A stretch of DNA of 64,000 nt from NCBI GenBank assembly GCA_030141605.1, contig JAQGDQ010000599.1, positions 52,501 to 116,500 on the forward strand. Direction: 5' to 3'. Source of the DNA: Tubiluchus corallicola (taxonomy: Eukaryota; Priapulida; Priapulimorpha; Priapulimorphida; Tubiluchidae). The notes under the pieces are model-generated. The model was not told where the DNA came from and searched no databases. It saw only the letters and a program-made list of their open reading frames with translations. Shown here in pieces: positions 14,076 to 29,000 of the stretch (its first letter is position 1; every line of letters begins with the position of its first letter). Position numbers and translations under genes: made by a program.

Positions 14076-17000
14076 CTCTGTTCCACCCTTCCTCTCTCCT
14101 CTCTTTCCCTCCCTACCTCCCTCCCCCCTTCTCTCTCTCTCTCTCTCTCTTCCTCTCCCTCTCCCTCTCCCTCTTTCTCTCTCCCCCTCTCTCCCTCTTT
14201 CTGTCTCTCGCTTTCTTTCTCCCTTCCTCCCTCTTTCTCCCTCTCTCTCTCTCTCTCTTTCTCTGTCTCTCTCTTTCTCTCTCTCTCGCTCTCTCTCTTG
14301 CTCTCTCTCTCTCTCTCTTTCTCTGTCTTTCTCTTTCTCTCTCCCTCCCTCTCCCTCTCCTTCTACATCTGTGGTGTTCTGAGTATTGTCAGTGCATCTG
14401 CCAAGTAAGAACTTTCAGAAGATTTTATGATGAAAATACTTCTTTTCAGATGGGTTACACACCTCTGCACCAGGCGGCACAGCAAGGTCACACTCTCATC
14501 ATCGACCTCCTGCTCAAACATAAAGCTTCTCCAAACGAACTCACTGATGTACGTTTTTTATGTATTTTAGTACAGCAGAAAGTACAGTCAATTAGTTGGA
14601 ATTATTAACATCTATTAAGGACATACTGTTAACATATCAAGTCATGTCAAGTATGACATACTTAGAAACATAAAACTGAAACATAGTAGTATTTTTATCG
14701 ATAGCTTCAGAAAGTCATTTTTAAAGATGAATAGGTTATGCCTATTGCCAGAGTTAATAGAAATAAAACCTTAATAGTCTTCCAGTTATGAAATATCAGG
14801 GTTAAGCCACAGTGAATTATGTCAGCAGTATAAAGGTATCAAGTTTTGTTCTTATTGGTGTGCTAATTGGTTTTTCAAATGATCCATATTTTGTAGGTTT
14901 TGATATCGTGTTTTTTTGTCAACATTTGTAATTACAGTGCCATTGAAACTATTTTTAAAAGGTTTTTTTGCTTTTTAATCTCTCACTATAGAAGTAGAGA
15001 AAAGAATTTTAATCTAAAGTAACAGGAAGCCTGTCAGAGCATTTCCTAGATGACATTGAATGGCATTTCCCAGAAATGTAAAAAATCTCCAGGGAAAAGA
15101 AAAATGTGACCTTATTAGCCATAGCAACTATTTATAAACATCAAATAGATTTATTACTCTAAAATGATAAAAACATGTGTTCCATTCAAAGACTTTGTCT
15201 TTGACGCTCTTGTATTTACAGTAGTTGTCAAAACACGTTTTTGCGTTTTATTGGTGTTAGCGGACTGTCACGTCAGTAGAGGTCTATTGCTGGTGCATAA
15301 CTTTCAGTGCAGGCGCTTTGTTGTCACTGTTGTCACTAGAAACTGTTGTCATTATGATTGTAAACAAATCAGTTTATGGTCACTTGTAGAATGGCCAGTC
15401 GGCGATCTCAATCGCACAGCGGCTCGGATATGTTTCTGTGGTGGAGACGCTAAAAGTTGTTACTGAGACGACCGTCATAACGACTACGACGACGACTACA
15501 GAGGAGAAATATCAGATGGTGGCACCGGAAAGCATGCAAGAAACGTTCATGTCTGACTCGGAGGACGAAGCAGGTGAGTTATTCATCTCGGAGCACATGT
15601 TAAATGTTAGCCGGTCATGTGCTATGTCTGGCTTCACCGCAACTTCAGGTTTCAGTGATATTAATGTTTAGGTTTACTTGTAAGAGACATAATTCCTTTA
15701 GATTGAGATTTATGGCTTCGGCTCTTCATTAAATGAAGCCATGTACTAGTTTTGGCTTCTCCATGTTCGTCGTGCAGATATTTGAAATTATTGCTCTCGT
15801 TTGTCTGCCGTTGTTTTGCTCCTGGTTGAAGCTGCTGGATTTGAGCTTACAGCGGAAGAACTTGATGGTGTCCGTTTGTTGCTGGACCAAAGCCTAGTTA
15901 ATCCTTCAAGATCTCGTGAGAATTTGACAAACGGCTCTCTGGAGAGCGCATCTTTTCGCCTTTCTTCTCTCCTGTGAGTTACAATCGTTCCCTTCTACAG
16001 TTCTTGACTACTTGCAAGAATATTACAGTTTCCATGGCAACCTATAGGAGTACTTTTCGAGGTAGAACGAACTCACCGAATGCATTAATATGAACTGTAC
16101 GTTGACTTTTTTCGATGCTCAAATGTTTTCACCAAACTGTGCAATTACATATATAATGTTGTCCCAGTGCATTCAGGATAAGCTTATTGGTAAAAAAATC
16201 ACTTGGAATGCATCAGATTTGTCTTCTTCTGATAGGCTGTCTTTTTATTTATGTTCACATTGTTTTTTTATTTTCTCCGATAGCTGTGCGCTAGCACCAC
16301 TCCCTATTTAGTCTTTGATTTTAGAGCATGATTGAATTCAAAGCTACTAAATTGTTAAGGATCTGTTAGTTAGCCACAGTCTTCATTATTAATTTTCAGT
16401 TGACGTGTTGTTGTTTTTTTTACTGTGTCATCCTAGTCTAAATCTTTGATTGCATATCATTCCATTCTATGTGCCAAATTGCGCAATATTATTTTTTGCT
16501 GTTATATTGTGAAGGCAATTTTAAGAATTCTTTCATTGCCTCTATCAAAAGTAACCTGATTTCTTTTAAATATTGGTTGCATTTTTTCTAATCATTTTAA
16601 CATAATCTACTTTTTCTGGTAACAAATTTTTCTAAAACATCGCTGTAGTTTAAAGAGCTAATGGTAATAATGATCCTTTGACTTCAGAGGATGTGCAGTT
16701 TGCTAGTTGCCGTCTTTATACAGTTTTTCTTCCTTTCTTATTTGGTTGCTTTTGTGCACATGATATTACTGCTTTCGTATTTGACTTTTATTTTTTTAAC
16801 ATTATAAGTTTCTTTTGTTTGTTTTTCGTCTTCTATTTTTGTTGTCCAATCGTGTAGGGGAAGTGTTGGAAAATTATCATAGGAAATCGGCAAAACCCGG
16901 TTATTTGGTGTTTTACGATTCCAGTGAGACATCTGAGGAAGGTATGGGTGTGAACCTGGCTTTAGGTCCAACAGATAAAAAATTAGCTGCATTTTTGGGA

Positions 17001-20000
17001 ACTACAGTGTGTTATATCAAGTGTTTTGGCATAGTGTAATGGCGTTATGTTGAGTCCAGTAATGTAGAGCTATGTTTATTGATCTAGTGCTAGTGATGTT
17101 ACTAACGTTATGTGAAAATAGTCCAGTAATAGTTTGACAGCACGGAATTTGTGCACAAGATTGTTAAACGCTCTGCAATCTGCGGCTTGACTTAGAAAAA
17201 CGTTATAGCATAGAGACTGTAGGTACTTTTTGCCTTAGGTGATCAAAGTTTATGTATTTATGCTTTGTAGCCTCTAATTTAATTAGAAATGTACCACTTT
17301 ACATTATTTTAGAAGCATAGCATAGCATTTCCGCTTACAAAGATTGCCGTTTTGTAGTTTTCAACTCCATGCAAACTATGTTTTGCTTGCTTTCCCCTTT
17401 CCCGCAGGCAAGTATTTTTGGACCAAGCATTAGTACAATGTACGTAAAAATATTTGAATAATTTATTTATTGCAGTTAGAGGCTGTCATAGTAAAAGGTT
17501 TAGTTATTTTTTGTTTGCGGTTTTAATCTTACCCTCAGCAAAAACGTGTTACGTAAAGAATTGCCAAAAGTTTGTCAGATATGTCATTGAATCAGTTGCC
17601 TTGGATGTTACTGTATTGTGTTCAAATAATTCCAAAGTTAGTCATGACTGCCTCTTATTTTATCTTCATGAAGGAATGGTTTAGGTTGAAGGACCACTAA
17701 TGCTAGTGCTATATGCATTACGGTTTTTCTTATGCTTTCCGAAGATTTTCTTTTTTTGGTACTTACTTTAGTTTAAAAAATGAAATTATTGCAGTATGTG
17801 TTTACCACAATGAAATGTGTTTTGCAATGTACCATGACTATGATCTTGTTGTAGATGAGGACACGATGCTTGGCGATCAGTCGTATCGTTATCTGACTAC
17901 CGATGAAATGAAGTCAATGGGCGACGATTCTATCATGCCCGAGCAGAAAATGGATAAGCTTGACGAAGCTGGTAATTGTTCTTAGTTGTTCGTAGCGTAT
18001 TCATTTTTGAGAGAACAGTCAATGTTTGGAGAATGTGAAATTTGATTAGAAAATTCGCCGATGGTGTTGTGATTGAGTTTGAGGGAGAGGCAGTGTCTTG
18101 CTTTCCATGATTCTTAACCATGACGTCAGTTCAGGAATAATAAATTATTCTGAAAAATTGTTCATTGAACATAGTTTGAGCACATGTGTTCTTATTGTTA
18201 TGCAAAAATTGACATTTATCCTCAGAAAGTAGAGAATGGTGTTTGTCAATATGCATGTTTTCTACATAGAGGAAATGGTATCACCAAATGTATTATTTTG
18301 CTTAGTAATTTGAAAAACTGATACACTGCCACTCGATAGATTTGCTCACCTATTTTGATTATAATGTTGTAATTTGCTGTTTGAAATCAATTGTCTTGTT
18401 TTATTTGACGGAAAATGGACTAAGTCATTGCTAATTTTATCAGAATGTAATTTACATAAGCAGGCTTCACTAAAGTGCAAGTTTTTGCTTCAATTATAGT
18501 GCAAAACATGCACAACGTATAATATAAGCTTAAATTTTGATATGCACTACCGTGGTTCTACATACACCTGTGGTTCCAAATGGTGGCTGATGTTGATGGT
18601 CTAATTTTTTTCTAGGTCTTGACCATGATGATGAAATAATTCTGAAGCAGCAAAGAGCCGGCTTAATTGAAATGAGTCCGCCGCCCACGGCTCCAATGAT
18701 GAATGGAATTCCCGATAACGAAGCTCGGTACAATGTTTATAATCAGCGGGTAAGTTTCAACTTCAACTTTTTTATGTTTATTTGTCCAAAAATCTCTTGG
18801 AGAACGAATGTGACCTTGACTTTTGTACATAAATTCCGAGGCTGAGACTGGAGACCCTTACCAAATAACTACATCCTCTAATGAAATAAAATAACTCGCC
18901 CTTTTTGATGGACAATTAGATTGGCTAACCTTGGAGTTGTATCCATCTAATAAGTGTCCAGAATTAGTGTTGCGGAGCTTTGAAAATGGGTTTTAGACAA
19001 TTTCGGGTTGACTTTAGTACTTTCGAAATTTTAACTACATTGATGATGGTTGAACTCTATCGTGTTTTGGTTAACTTTGTCAATGATTCTGCTGATCTTG
19101 TTTAGAAGTAATAATGACCAACTCAAAGTACTTTCTTTCCTGTTTAGAAGTAATAATTACCAACTCAAAGTACTTTCTTTCCTGTTTAGAAGTAATAATT
19201 ACCAACTCAAAGTACTTTCTTTTGTGTTTAGAAGTAATAATTACCAACTCAAAGTACTTTCTTTCATACGCACATTCAGTTTTAGTTGTTTTTGCTTGTT
19301 CCAAAGTGTACTATTTAAGTTATAATTTTGTCTTGTCGTTTCTGCCTTGCCTTGTAAGCTTCTAGCTGTGTCACTTGCTTTCTCTACCTACTTTTAGGTG
19401 AAAATGTATCAGCGGTATCAGCCAAAGGTAACCTGCTTGGGTTTTTGTCACCTGCATGTTTTGTCACGGATTTTTTGCCTGTTTTATAAATCACTAACAT
19501 GCATTTTGTGACAGTCATATGTTCTTTGGTAAACGAGCAGTTGCTTTGAGAGTTTGGGAATAAGTGTAATTAAGTCATTATGCCCACCAGTTTTTTTATA
19601 TTTAACTTTTTACTTCAGTGTAGTGTGTTATGACAGTACTTTAGCATGTTTAACACTCTACTGCTTGAGTTATTTTATGTAATGTATTTTAATACAGACG
19701 TCATTTACCTTTTTACACTAAAGTATTAATTCTTTAGCGGACTTTGTCTTATAAGATATAAGCATTTGCTTGAATTTTCTTCACCATAAATTGTGATTTT
19801 GTTACGGTAGTTTTTGCTGAGCATTTGCGTCTAGCAAGTGGTTTTCTGTAGAGCATACGAACAATGTAGGTGCTTACCGTTATGTTCTAAAATCGATATT
19901 GCGATGCGACACAAGATTGGCTGATACAACAATGAAGTTATTCACTTGTTTGATTAGCTATGTTAGCGCATTTTTATTTCACGATAAAGTTTTTTGTTCG

Positions 20001-23000
20001 CTGTGAAAAATTAACGTTTTTAACCGTACTACGAAAGCTTTATACGTGTTTCAAGTCATGCGTTTTTGCAACTGGTGCGCCAATGCGATCCGACATGGCA
20101 TCTAATGTAAACTGTATAAGTGTTGGTTTGGTTCAATGTCGAGTGATTGTTTTACAATTGTTTATCATTGTTTATGCACTTAAACAGACAAACAACGGAG
20201 AGGATCGAATTAAATGTAGCCTCTGAGTTTTGCATAAGTGTGTTGGTGTGTTTATGTGTGAATTTGGCAGGACATTGTAATTGTTTTCTGATTTCAAATT
20301 CTTGTTTGCCATCTGCTTTAAAAACCATAACAGGGTTTAATAATAACTAATGTGTTTAATTAATTATGAATGACATCAAGGTGGCTTGTATTTTGTAGAT
20401 GTACGAGCCTCCGGTTCACAGCTTCAACATTGATAAGTATCAGAACGTGTTGACTAGTGTAGAACCTGTGACGGTGTTAGACGGCGAGGAGAAACAGATG
20501 CGTGAATACCCGGAGTACCAGGGCAAGTTTGAACCTGACAACATCGCGGTCGACAGAACCCCGTTGCATGCTGGGTAAGATCACTGAGATTAGTGCATTT
20601 TTTTCGTTATGTAAACTTGATGGCTATTCGGGGGCTTGGGGAAAAGGCAGTCACAATGAAGAGCAACTAGATTATTTTATAAGGATACCGCTAAGTGCAC
20701 GCGTGCATAAGTGCCATCCAGTGAAAGTGCTACTTGCCCAAGAGGATAAAATATGAGGATGTTTCTAGACGTATGGAGACTCTGAGGTAGTTTCACAATA
20801 TGATTGCTCGCGTCTTTTTTATGGTGGCTTAAAATTCCTTTAATAACTTATACTCTTTTAAGGCTTCTGCAAAAATTGGTGATGTGCAGGAATACTCTTT
20901 TAAGGCTTCTTTAAACATTCGTTATGTGCAGGAATACTCTTTTAAGGCTTCTTCAAACATTGGTTATGTGCAGGAATACTCTTTTAAGGCTTCTGCAAAC
21001 ATCAACCTCCCAATTCAGTTCTGTACATTGTGTACCATATGCATTATACATCCAGAAAATCTGATATAATTGCCGTTTTATGTACTGTATTTGGCAGTTA
21101 TATTTCTTATGGAATCAAAGTTCACTTGAAAATTGACTAGTGCTCAAAAACAACATTTTTTGTTTCAGTATTGGTAATTTTTGTGAAAGACCACAGGTCT
21201 GATGTAGTTTTTTACTAGTACTTTACCTTCGTTTCGTTTCAACTTTTTTAATCCCTACTTTGTTTTTCTGAGAAACGATTCACTGTATGTATCATACAGT
21301 ATACGAATTTGCGTATGTCGTCCTATGTCTTGTCTTATGTAGTATGTTATGATATATAATGTATGCACAATTTATATATGTTCCTTCTACATCGAAGTGT
21401 AGCTGTGTTATAAATTATTCATATGAATTTTTCCAATTGATGCTTAATTCTTTTATCACACACTGTATCACACCTCACTTCTTTATTGTTGCTTCTCCAT
21501 GATTAGGAGCTAAAACAAGTTTTTATGCTGTCTCATGTGTTGTCTTGTTACCACCCACAAGCAGTAGTAGGTGCATTTAACAACTGATTGTATTAAAAGT
21601 TCTTGTGTAAGCATTTCACTAAGCAAATCAAGAACTATTGTGTTTCATTGGCAAAGTAGAAATTTTTATTGCTTTTGTAAATAGTTTTAGTCTTGGGATT
21701 TTGCTGCACGGCAAAGTATAGACTACCTGACCAGGCACTACTAAATTATTCGAATGAATCCAGAACCAATACTTGTTTCTTTTTTGGTTTTAAGTTGACA
21801 TAATACACACGAAATTTACTGACAGTTTGCATTCGACAAGTGTGTCGTATTTCCTGCACAGTACCACAACGCAAAACAACAATTGTACCTCACATCAAAG
21901 TTACCTGCACTTTTATGTATGAGCAACCGTGTAACCTGACAATCTCTCAACGTCTCAATTGTGCTGTGCTGCAAAATCTTACAAGATACATTTTGTTTTC
22001 ATAATTGTCTCGCACAGACAGGATCGACACTCACCACTAACCAACTTCTTTTGTCTTTTCGCAGCAAACTAAAATTTAAAACGTAAGTTTCTTGTTGCAG
22101 TTGAAATTCTTGGTGTTTCTTTGCTGTATTTGTATCCAAGTTGTGCAATTATAGCTACTTATGTTTAGCATGATCATGTTAGCTGCTTTTGCAGAAATAC
22201 CTGTTCTCTCTTGTAAAGCATCATTGTTGTCTGTAGATTTGTCTAGTTGTTTATCTATGGTATTAGGTACTTTGTATTTGTAGGTTTTTTGCTTGTAATG
22301 CTTGAAAGTGTTCTTCCCTTCCATGTTTGGCTGTTATATACAAGATGGTTACTTTTCACGTTTTAATCATTTTAATTATCTAGACATTTAAAACGCTGGG
22401 ATTTGATGCTACGGAAAACGTAAGCACGATTTGGTGATAGTTGAACACTCGGTGCATAAAACATCTGAACAGCTATTTTGCTGTTCAATTGTTTCAAGAT
22501 GATTCCGAGCATGGCGGTTTACTCCACCTACGTGCACAGTGATCGTTTGTACCAAAAAGTGTGTGTGTGCATTTTGCCGTGTGCAAATATTGTAAGTGAT
22601 TTTGTCGTTTGTTACACACAGAACGTTTCGCATATTTGGCGAGCTTGAACAGGAGCATGGGATCTCACTGTATGACCACATATCCAGCAGGTTAGATGGT
22701 TTGCGACATGTTTGCTAAAAACTAATCACCTCCACTAACTGCATTTCACCTTCCTAATCTTCGAATAATTCCACATTGCACCATTTTCTACGTTTCACCA
22801 TCGGGGAGCGTAAATTGCTCTAGTATTCATAATTGATTACTACGATGATTATACCTTTCAAAGGATAAATGCGAAGTTGTAGTCACTGTAGTGGGTTTGC
22901 TTTAATTCTAAACATTCATTTACAATACTAAAATGCTAAATGGTAAATAGTGTTAATTTGGGCTGTTTGTGCTGAACATTGGGTTGAAACCTGCATTAAC

Positions 23001-26000
23001 GTAATTTTATTGCTCCCAAGAAATATTTCTTGCAGTCTTTGGTACATTTGTGTGCCAATGTTAGCAAGGACTTCTTATTTTTTTATTGCTTCAAAGGTTT
23101 TCTGTTAAATTTCTTTGATCTTTTGTAACTTTGATCTGGTCCTTGTTTTGATTAATAAAAATCAATTTGCGTACAATTTGAGTTTTCTGACTATCGTGCA
23201 CTAGTTGAGCTTCTCATAATTATCATATGTATCAAATGTATGCATAATTATGTCTTCAGGGTTTGGCGTTTTCCTGTATGCAGAGATTGGTAAATTTTCA
23301 TTCATTTATGCAAATGCTTTGTTCAGCATGTGCAGTAAATGATACTGTAAGCTATTGCTCACAATGCTAACAAAGATTTTGCGAAGCTGCCGATAACCGT
23401 CGCTGTGTGTGCGTTAATCTGAAACGAATCTAATCTTGATTTGGCAATGCCATCTTGAAGTTGCTAGTTAACAACTGTTCAAATGGCAATTGCTTTTTTT
23501 AAAATTGTGTTGTTTTGTTTGGGGAGGAAAAAGAGTTAAGGGAATTTAACAGAATGCATGCTTTGCTGTTCATAATGTAATTTAAAAGAATCTACAAGAG
23601 TTTTATATCAAACTTGTGGTACGGTACAACAGCATCAAAATTATTGATGTCATGACCGTTAGGCGCAACAATTTTGACAAAGGGTCGTTTGAGACAAAGT
23701 AATAATGTGTTTTTGGTGAGTCAGTGGTGCACACTGGGAAGTTGAGTCAGTGACATTTTATCAGTTTGCACGAACATCTTAAATTATTAAGAATTTTCTT
23801 TTTTAATTACATAAGTCTTTCACGCAGGTAATCAATGTACTGAGTCATTGGTTCTTAACGTTTTTTACTGCTGGTACTGCCTGAAGTCGAGCAAAGTCGT
23901 CTGGTACCCCTTGTAGAAATTAACAAAAAGTATGTATATAGGAACAAAGTAGATTTTTTAAACACATGCCCACACTATTTCTGCGGTATAACTCCAGTTT
24001 AACGTCATAAATTATTTAATACAAAGTGCGCCGCAATTTCTACGGAAATAAAGATTCAGGCGGTTCACAGTGCAAACCTATTTACGTATTTAGTAAAAGT
24101 ATATTTTAACAGTGTTTTAACGATTGGGGTCGGGGTTCAACTACTTTATCCTCTTTGTTTAGCTTTGAGAGTTGTATCTTTTTCTGAGTCGCCCTCAGGG
24201 CAAAATTTTTGATAAACCAGATCTGCGTTTGGTACCCCCTGGGACGCCGTTTGGTACCCCCATTGGGTACCAGCAACCAGGTTAAGAACCACTGTACTAA
24301 GTAATATAACTTTGTATGGAAAGTTTTTTGGAAAGTTATTTAAAATTGTTATTTCTTCCCCTTTAAATGTCTTTGAGTTCCGGAAACAAAAATTGTCTTG
24401 TGTGGTTTAATTGACGAAAGCAAAACCAATAATTTCATCTATGAATAAACGGAAATAATTGCTTATTAATGTGCTAAAATTGGTTTGAAAAAATTCTCAC
24501 TCCGAACAACTCTCATGAATCAAATGCCGTACCCGCACTAGTACTACGGTTCGAAGTCCACAGACAAAGTAAATAGCAATTCAAATACTATGGGGGTTGG
24601 AATGGGAACATGTTAGTGTAACGTTTACATGTGAAATGCACTGCGAAGGTACGGAGTTGTTCCCTTAATTTACATATTGGCATTCGGTAATCGTGGATTA
24701 TTGTGTTTTTGTTCGATATTGCGGGTGAGTTTTGCATAGGTATGGTTGAGTTAAGAAATTCTCAACTTTTTGATGAGCAAATATGTTGTTTCAAATCATT
24801 TTATTTCATGGCTTCTGTGAGAGCATAGCATATTTGCTATATTTTTGCTTTTATTTGTTTCCTACATTTGAATAACAACACATGGCAGCCTAACATACGT
24901 GTTAACACAGCAATTATTGGCATTCTTATAGTGATTAGAATACTGGCATTCTGAGTTTAATAATTCTCATCTCTTCAGATGCATTATTTTTGAATTATTT
25001 TGTGTAATAGATGTTAACATCATGTTGTGGTGGCAGTTTATAATTATGGCTGATGGACAGAAGAAAATCATTTTCATTACTCTAAATTTAAATTTATGCT
25101 GTATTGTCATCATACTTTTTTGAGTTTTGGATAGTGCTGCCATCTTCAGGTGTTCTTGTTAAAATTGTTAAATGTTTCTCTTTACTGTTTAAATTTCCAT
25201 TGGCTTCTACAGTTTATGAATGCATAATCTCTAAACCTGTTTTCACACCTAAATGATTTCACCTGTAGTTTTGGTCACTTGGTTTTCTGCTTTTCAACAT
25301 GACACTACGTCGCTATTTATGTAGACACTTCAGAATAAAATCTTAAAACTTCAAGTTTTTTGGTTTCTTCAAACCAGTTATAGTAGTGTTATAAACGAAG
25401 ATTTATAAAGGATTTTTCTAATTGCATCACAACCAGTAGAATTTTGCTAGTTTAGTCAGAGTTTATTATCACATCATTAATATCACAGAATCCTAACAGA
25501 AGAGCAGTGTCGTCTCACAGTTTCTTACTTAAGGTCAATATATTTTGAACTTGTGCAAGACCTAGTGAAATTGTCAAAAGCATTGTTCTTGAAAACACAA
25601 TTGCTTTATCTAGATTATCGATTTATTGATGCTTTTTGTAGTTTTGTCTCTTTCTTTTAATCTTTTGCATTCAGGCAAATTTTTGTTACTTCTCTTTTTT
25701 GGCACTCGTGCTTTTTTGCTCGTCCTTGTTTTGTATTTCAATCTTAAATGCGAGAAGAAATAATTGGAAGGGTAATAAATGGGTAGGAAGGAGATATCTA
25801 ACTAATGACGTAATGATATCTAAATAATTATTTGACTTTGCGTGGAACACTGTAGACACGTTGGGCTGTGCATCAATGTCACTCTCACTTTGCTCATTGT
25901 AAAATCATAATCAGCTGCTTTGATGGAAGTAATGGACCTCTTATCATTGGTTCCTAAATACCAAGAGAGATAGAGTGTGTGAGAGTGAGTGAGTGAGAGA

Positions 26001-29000
26001 GAGAGAGAGAGTGTGTGAGTGAGTGAGTGAGTGAGAGAGTGAGTGAGTGAGTGAGAGAGAGTGTGTGTGAGTGAGTGAGTGAGAGAGTGAGTGAGAAAGT
26101 GATTGAGAGAGAGTGAGTGAATGAGTGAGTGAGTGAGCGAGAGAGAGAGAGAGAGTGTGTGTGTATGTGTGTGTGTGTGTGTGTGCGTGCGTGCGAGCGA
26201 GCGAGAGAGAGAGAGAGCGGGAGAGAGAGGGACAGTGAGTGAGTGATTGAGTGGGTGAGTGAGTGAGTGTGTGAGAGAGAGAAAGAGAGAGAGAGATTGC
26301 TTGGTCATTCTTAGATACAGAACAACTACGTATCTTCACTCTTTTTTCCACGGACCACTTATCTGTTGAACTGTTTACCAGAAGAATGTTTGCGTTATTA
26401 TTTACCACCTCATTGCTTCAAGATGAACATCAACACACGTTGCTCATTACTAGACAAATATACTTTATAAAATCTACTTTCAAGAATGCTTTACTTTTGG
26501 ATTCACATTCATATTCTCACATTCAAATTGTAGTCTCACACCTTGAGTTGCCATTGCACTAGGCTGTGTGATTTATATAAAAACTTTTAATGCCTGCATG
26601 GTGAACGTAAAGGCTTCTTTCCGAATTTCCTGTATTTATTATTGTTGCTGATCATCTATCAGTTTCTAATTTAACTGTGGCACGTGTTTGTCATGACAGC
26701 AATGTGTAGTGTTACAGCTTTATGGCGTATGAGATTGTAAACATGTGGTTTGAGCTCAGAACGCAGCTGCAGACTCCTCTAAATAACTTGCTAGGGCCTC
26801 TTCTCCATTAATCAAACTCATCTGTCTCCCGTGATGAACCTGGTTAGTTTTGGATCACATGAAGGATGTGTGATTTTTTTGACAGCAATTGACTAACCGC
26901 ATTTGAGGTGGTGAAAGTTGGAAATTTGAATGCATGATAAAGTTCATTAATTAATATACAAGTGACAGAAAGACATGGTAGAAGGTTAAATGAACTAATC
27001 CAAATGCTTTTCTAAACCTTCAAAATCATTAATTGGCTTAATCTGTACAATCAAACTTTATTGTGCGTGCACTTGAATTTATTTGTCTGGTGCCGTTGTT
27101 TTGCGAACAGGTTGAAACGCATGTACATATTTTGTACATATTTACATGTACATGTACATATTTTGTACATGCGTGAGAAATATTTTTTCATCCATTTGCA
27201 TTATTCAATAAATTCAGAGTGTTAAATTTAATTACGATAATTAGTTAAAGCATTTTATACAGTTTGTCTTAAACAAGGCCCTTGGCTACTTAAAGCAATA
27301 GCTATAAATTAATTGTGGCTAGACCAGAATCTAGCTTTTTCAAGGATGAACCTCTGAAATAAGATGCTGGGCTGGCAAATGTGTCTTTATCTACTTTTTG
27401 ATACATGTATGTCTTTCCTTGCGGAGATAGTCAGGGCATTGGGACAGCTAAAACTGCTCAGAGTACTCTTACCTTAAGTGTTTTTTACCTGTCACGCATC
27501 CATCTGCTCTCCAAGTCTGGCACTGCTTCGTCAAGCTCGTGCCATGATCACTCAGCTTTTCCTCTCTGCTTCCAGCAGGCTGAGCAATGGTCATTTAGTT
27601 CTTCCACTGCATCTGTTGATGCGCATTCCGATCTCATTCCGGTAATTGACAACAGGTCATCCCTCCTGCTCTATCAGTGCAGCAGTAGCCTCCTGGCTGT
27701 GAGCGTGGTTTCCCTAACGCGGCTTCAGAATGTGGCTTCCCTAGTGTGTGCTCAATCTACTTTTTGGCTTCTTTAGACACAGTTTTTTGTTACATATGCA
27801 GCAATCAATGAATCTGGCATCGACTTTGACACAATTTCAACTTGTCGTGGTTAACTTATTTTGTGTGCAGTAGTTTTTGCTCACGTGTTGTACATATAGA
27901 AGCGTATTTATGTGTGTCATTCTACACTATTCATGATCAGTGATTTCAATTCTTTGCTACGGTTTTCGTCATTGGTGATCTTGTAAATCACTGTGACTGA
28001 GAATCGAATGCAGAGGCGCTACATGAACTAAGTCGTTGAACTATTTCATATACTTTTCCTATAACACTTGTAATTACTTTGTTTTGTAAGTTCAGTGTTG
28101 AACTAGATCGGGTATTTTTCCCTGGTAATCACTGGTAGAACACTGGTATCTACTGGATCTTTTCATTAACACCAGAAACAATATATTTATCTTGTCTTTG
28201 TGCCTGATGGCATTTTGATTTTTCTTTACCATCATATAAACATTAAAGATTGATGTATCCTGTACACCCAGTTTGGTACTGGCCTCCCATCCTGTACTGG
28301 GAATGGGAGAAAGAATGGTGGTGGTTATGGCTGCTGCATTGTCCCTGGAAGTGGGAGATGAAAAGAAGGGCGTAAGTACTTCACCGCACTTGTAAAATGT
28401 CCTGTATGAATGCATAATCTACTAGCTACATTTCATCTTCTTTGCCCGAGCTACAGTGTGAGTTTGTATAAACCTTGTAGGTTCTGTTTGACAGTCTGAG
28501 TCAATTTGTAATCATTCGGCATGGACTGCTATTTTCTTCCAGCATTTTCACCTGTCTTGAATCTTGACAGTTCCCTTTGTGTCCATTGTATTTAATTGTT
28601 TCTATTGCATTTAATTGTTTCTGTTGTATTTAATTGTTTCTGTTGTAATTAATTGTTTCTGTTGTATTTAATTTTTTCCCTTGTATTTAATTTTTTCCGT
28701 TGTATTTAATTGTTTCCGTTGTATTTAATTGTTTCCGTTGTATTTAATTGTTTCCGCTGTATTTAATTGTTTCCACTGTATTTAATTGTTTCCGTTCTTT
28801 CCATTGTATTTAATTTTTTTCGCTGTATTTAATTGTTTCTGTTGTATTTAATTGTTTCTATGTTATTTGATTGTTTATGGTCATTTGTTTTTATTTTTCT
28901 TGCTTTGTGTGCGGGTCTACATGATAACTGGTTTATTGGGAAAAGTAGATTGTCTTTTTCTAAATGGTTGATTTTTTCGTGTCTGAATCAATGCATCTCT

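Noticed and set aside
25820-26408. Ser/Leu/His-rich - strand frames
   Set aside because: Products of the GAGT/GAGA microsatellite.
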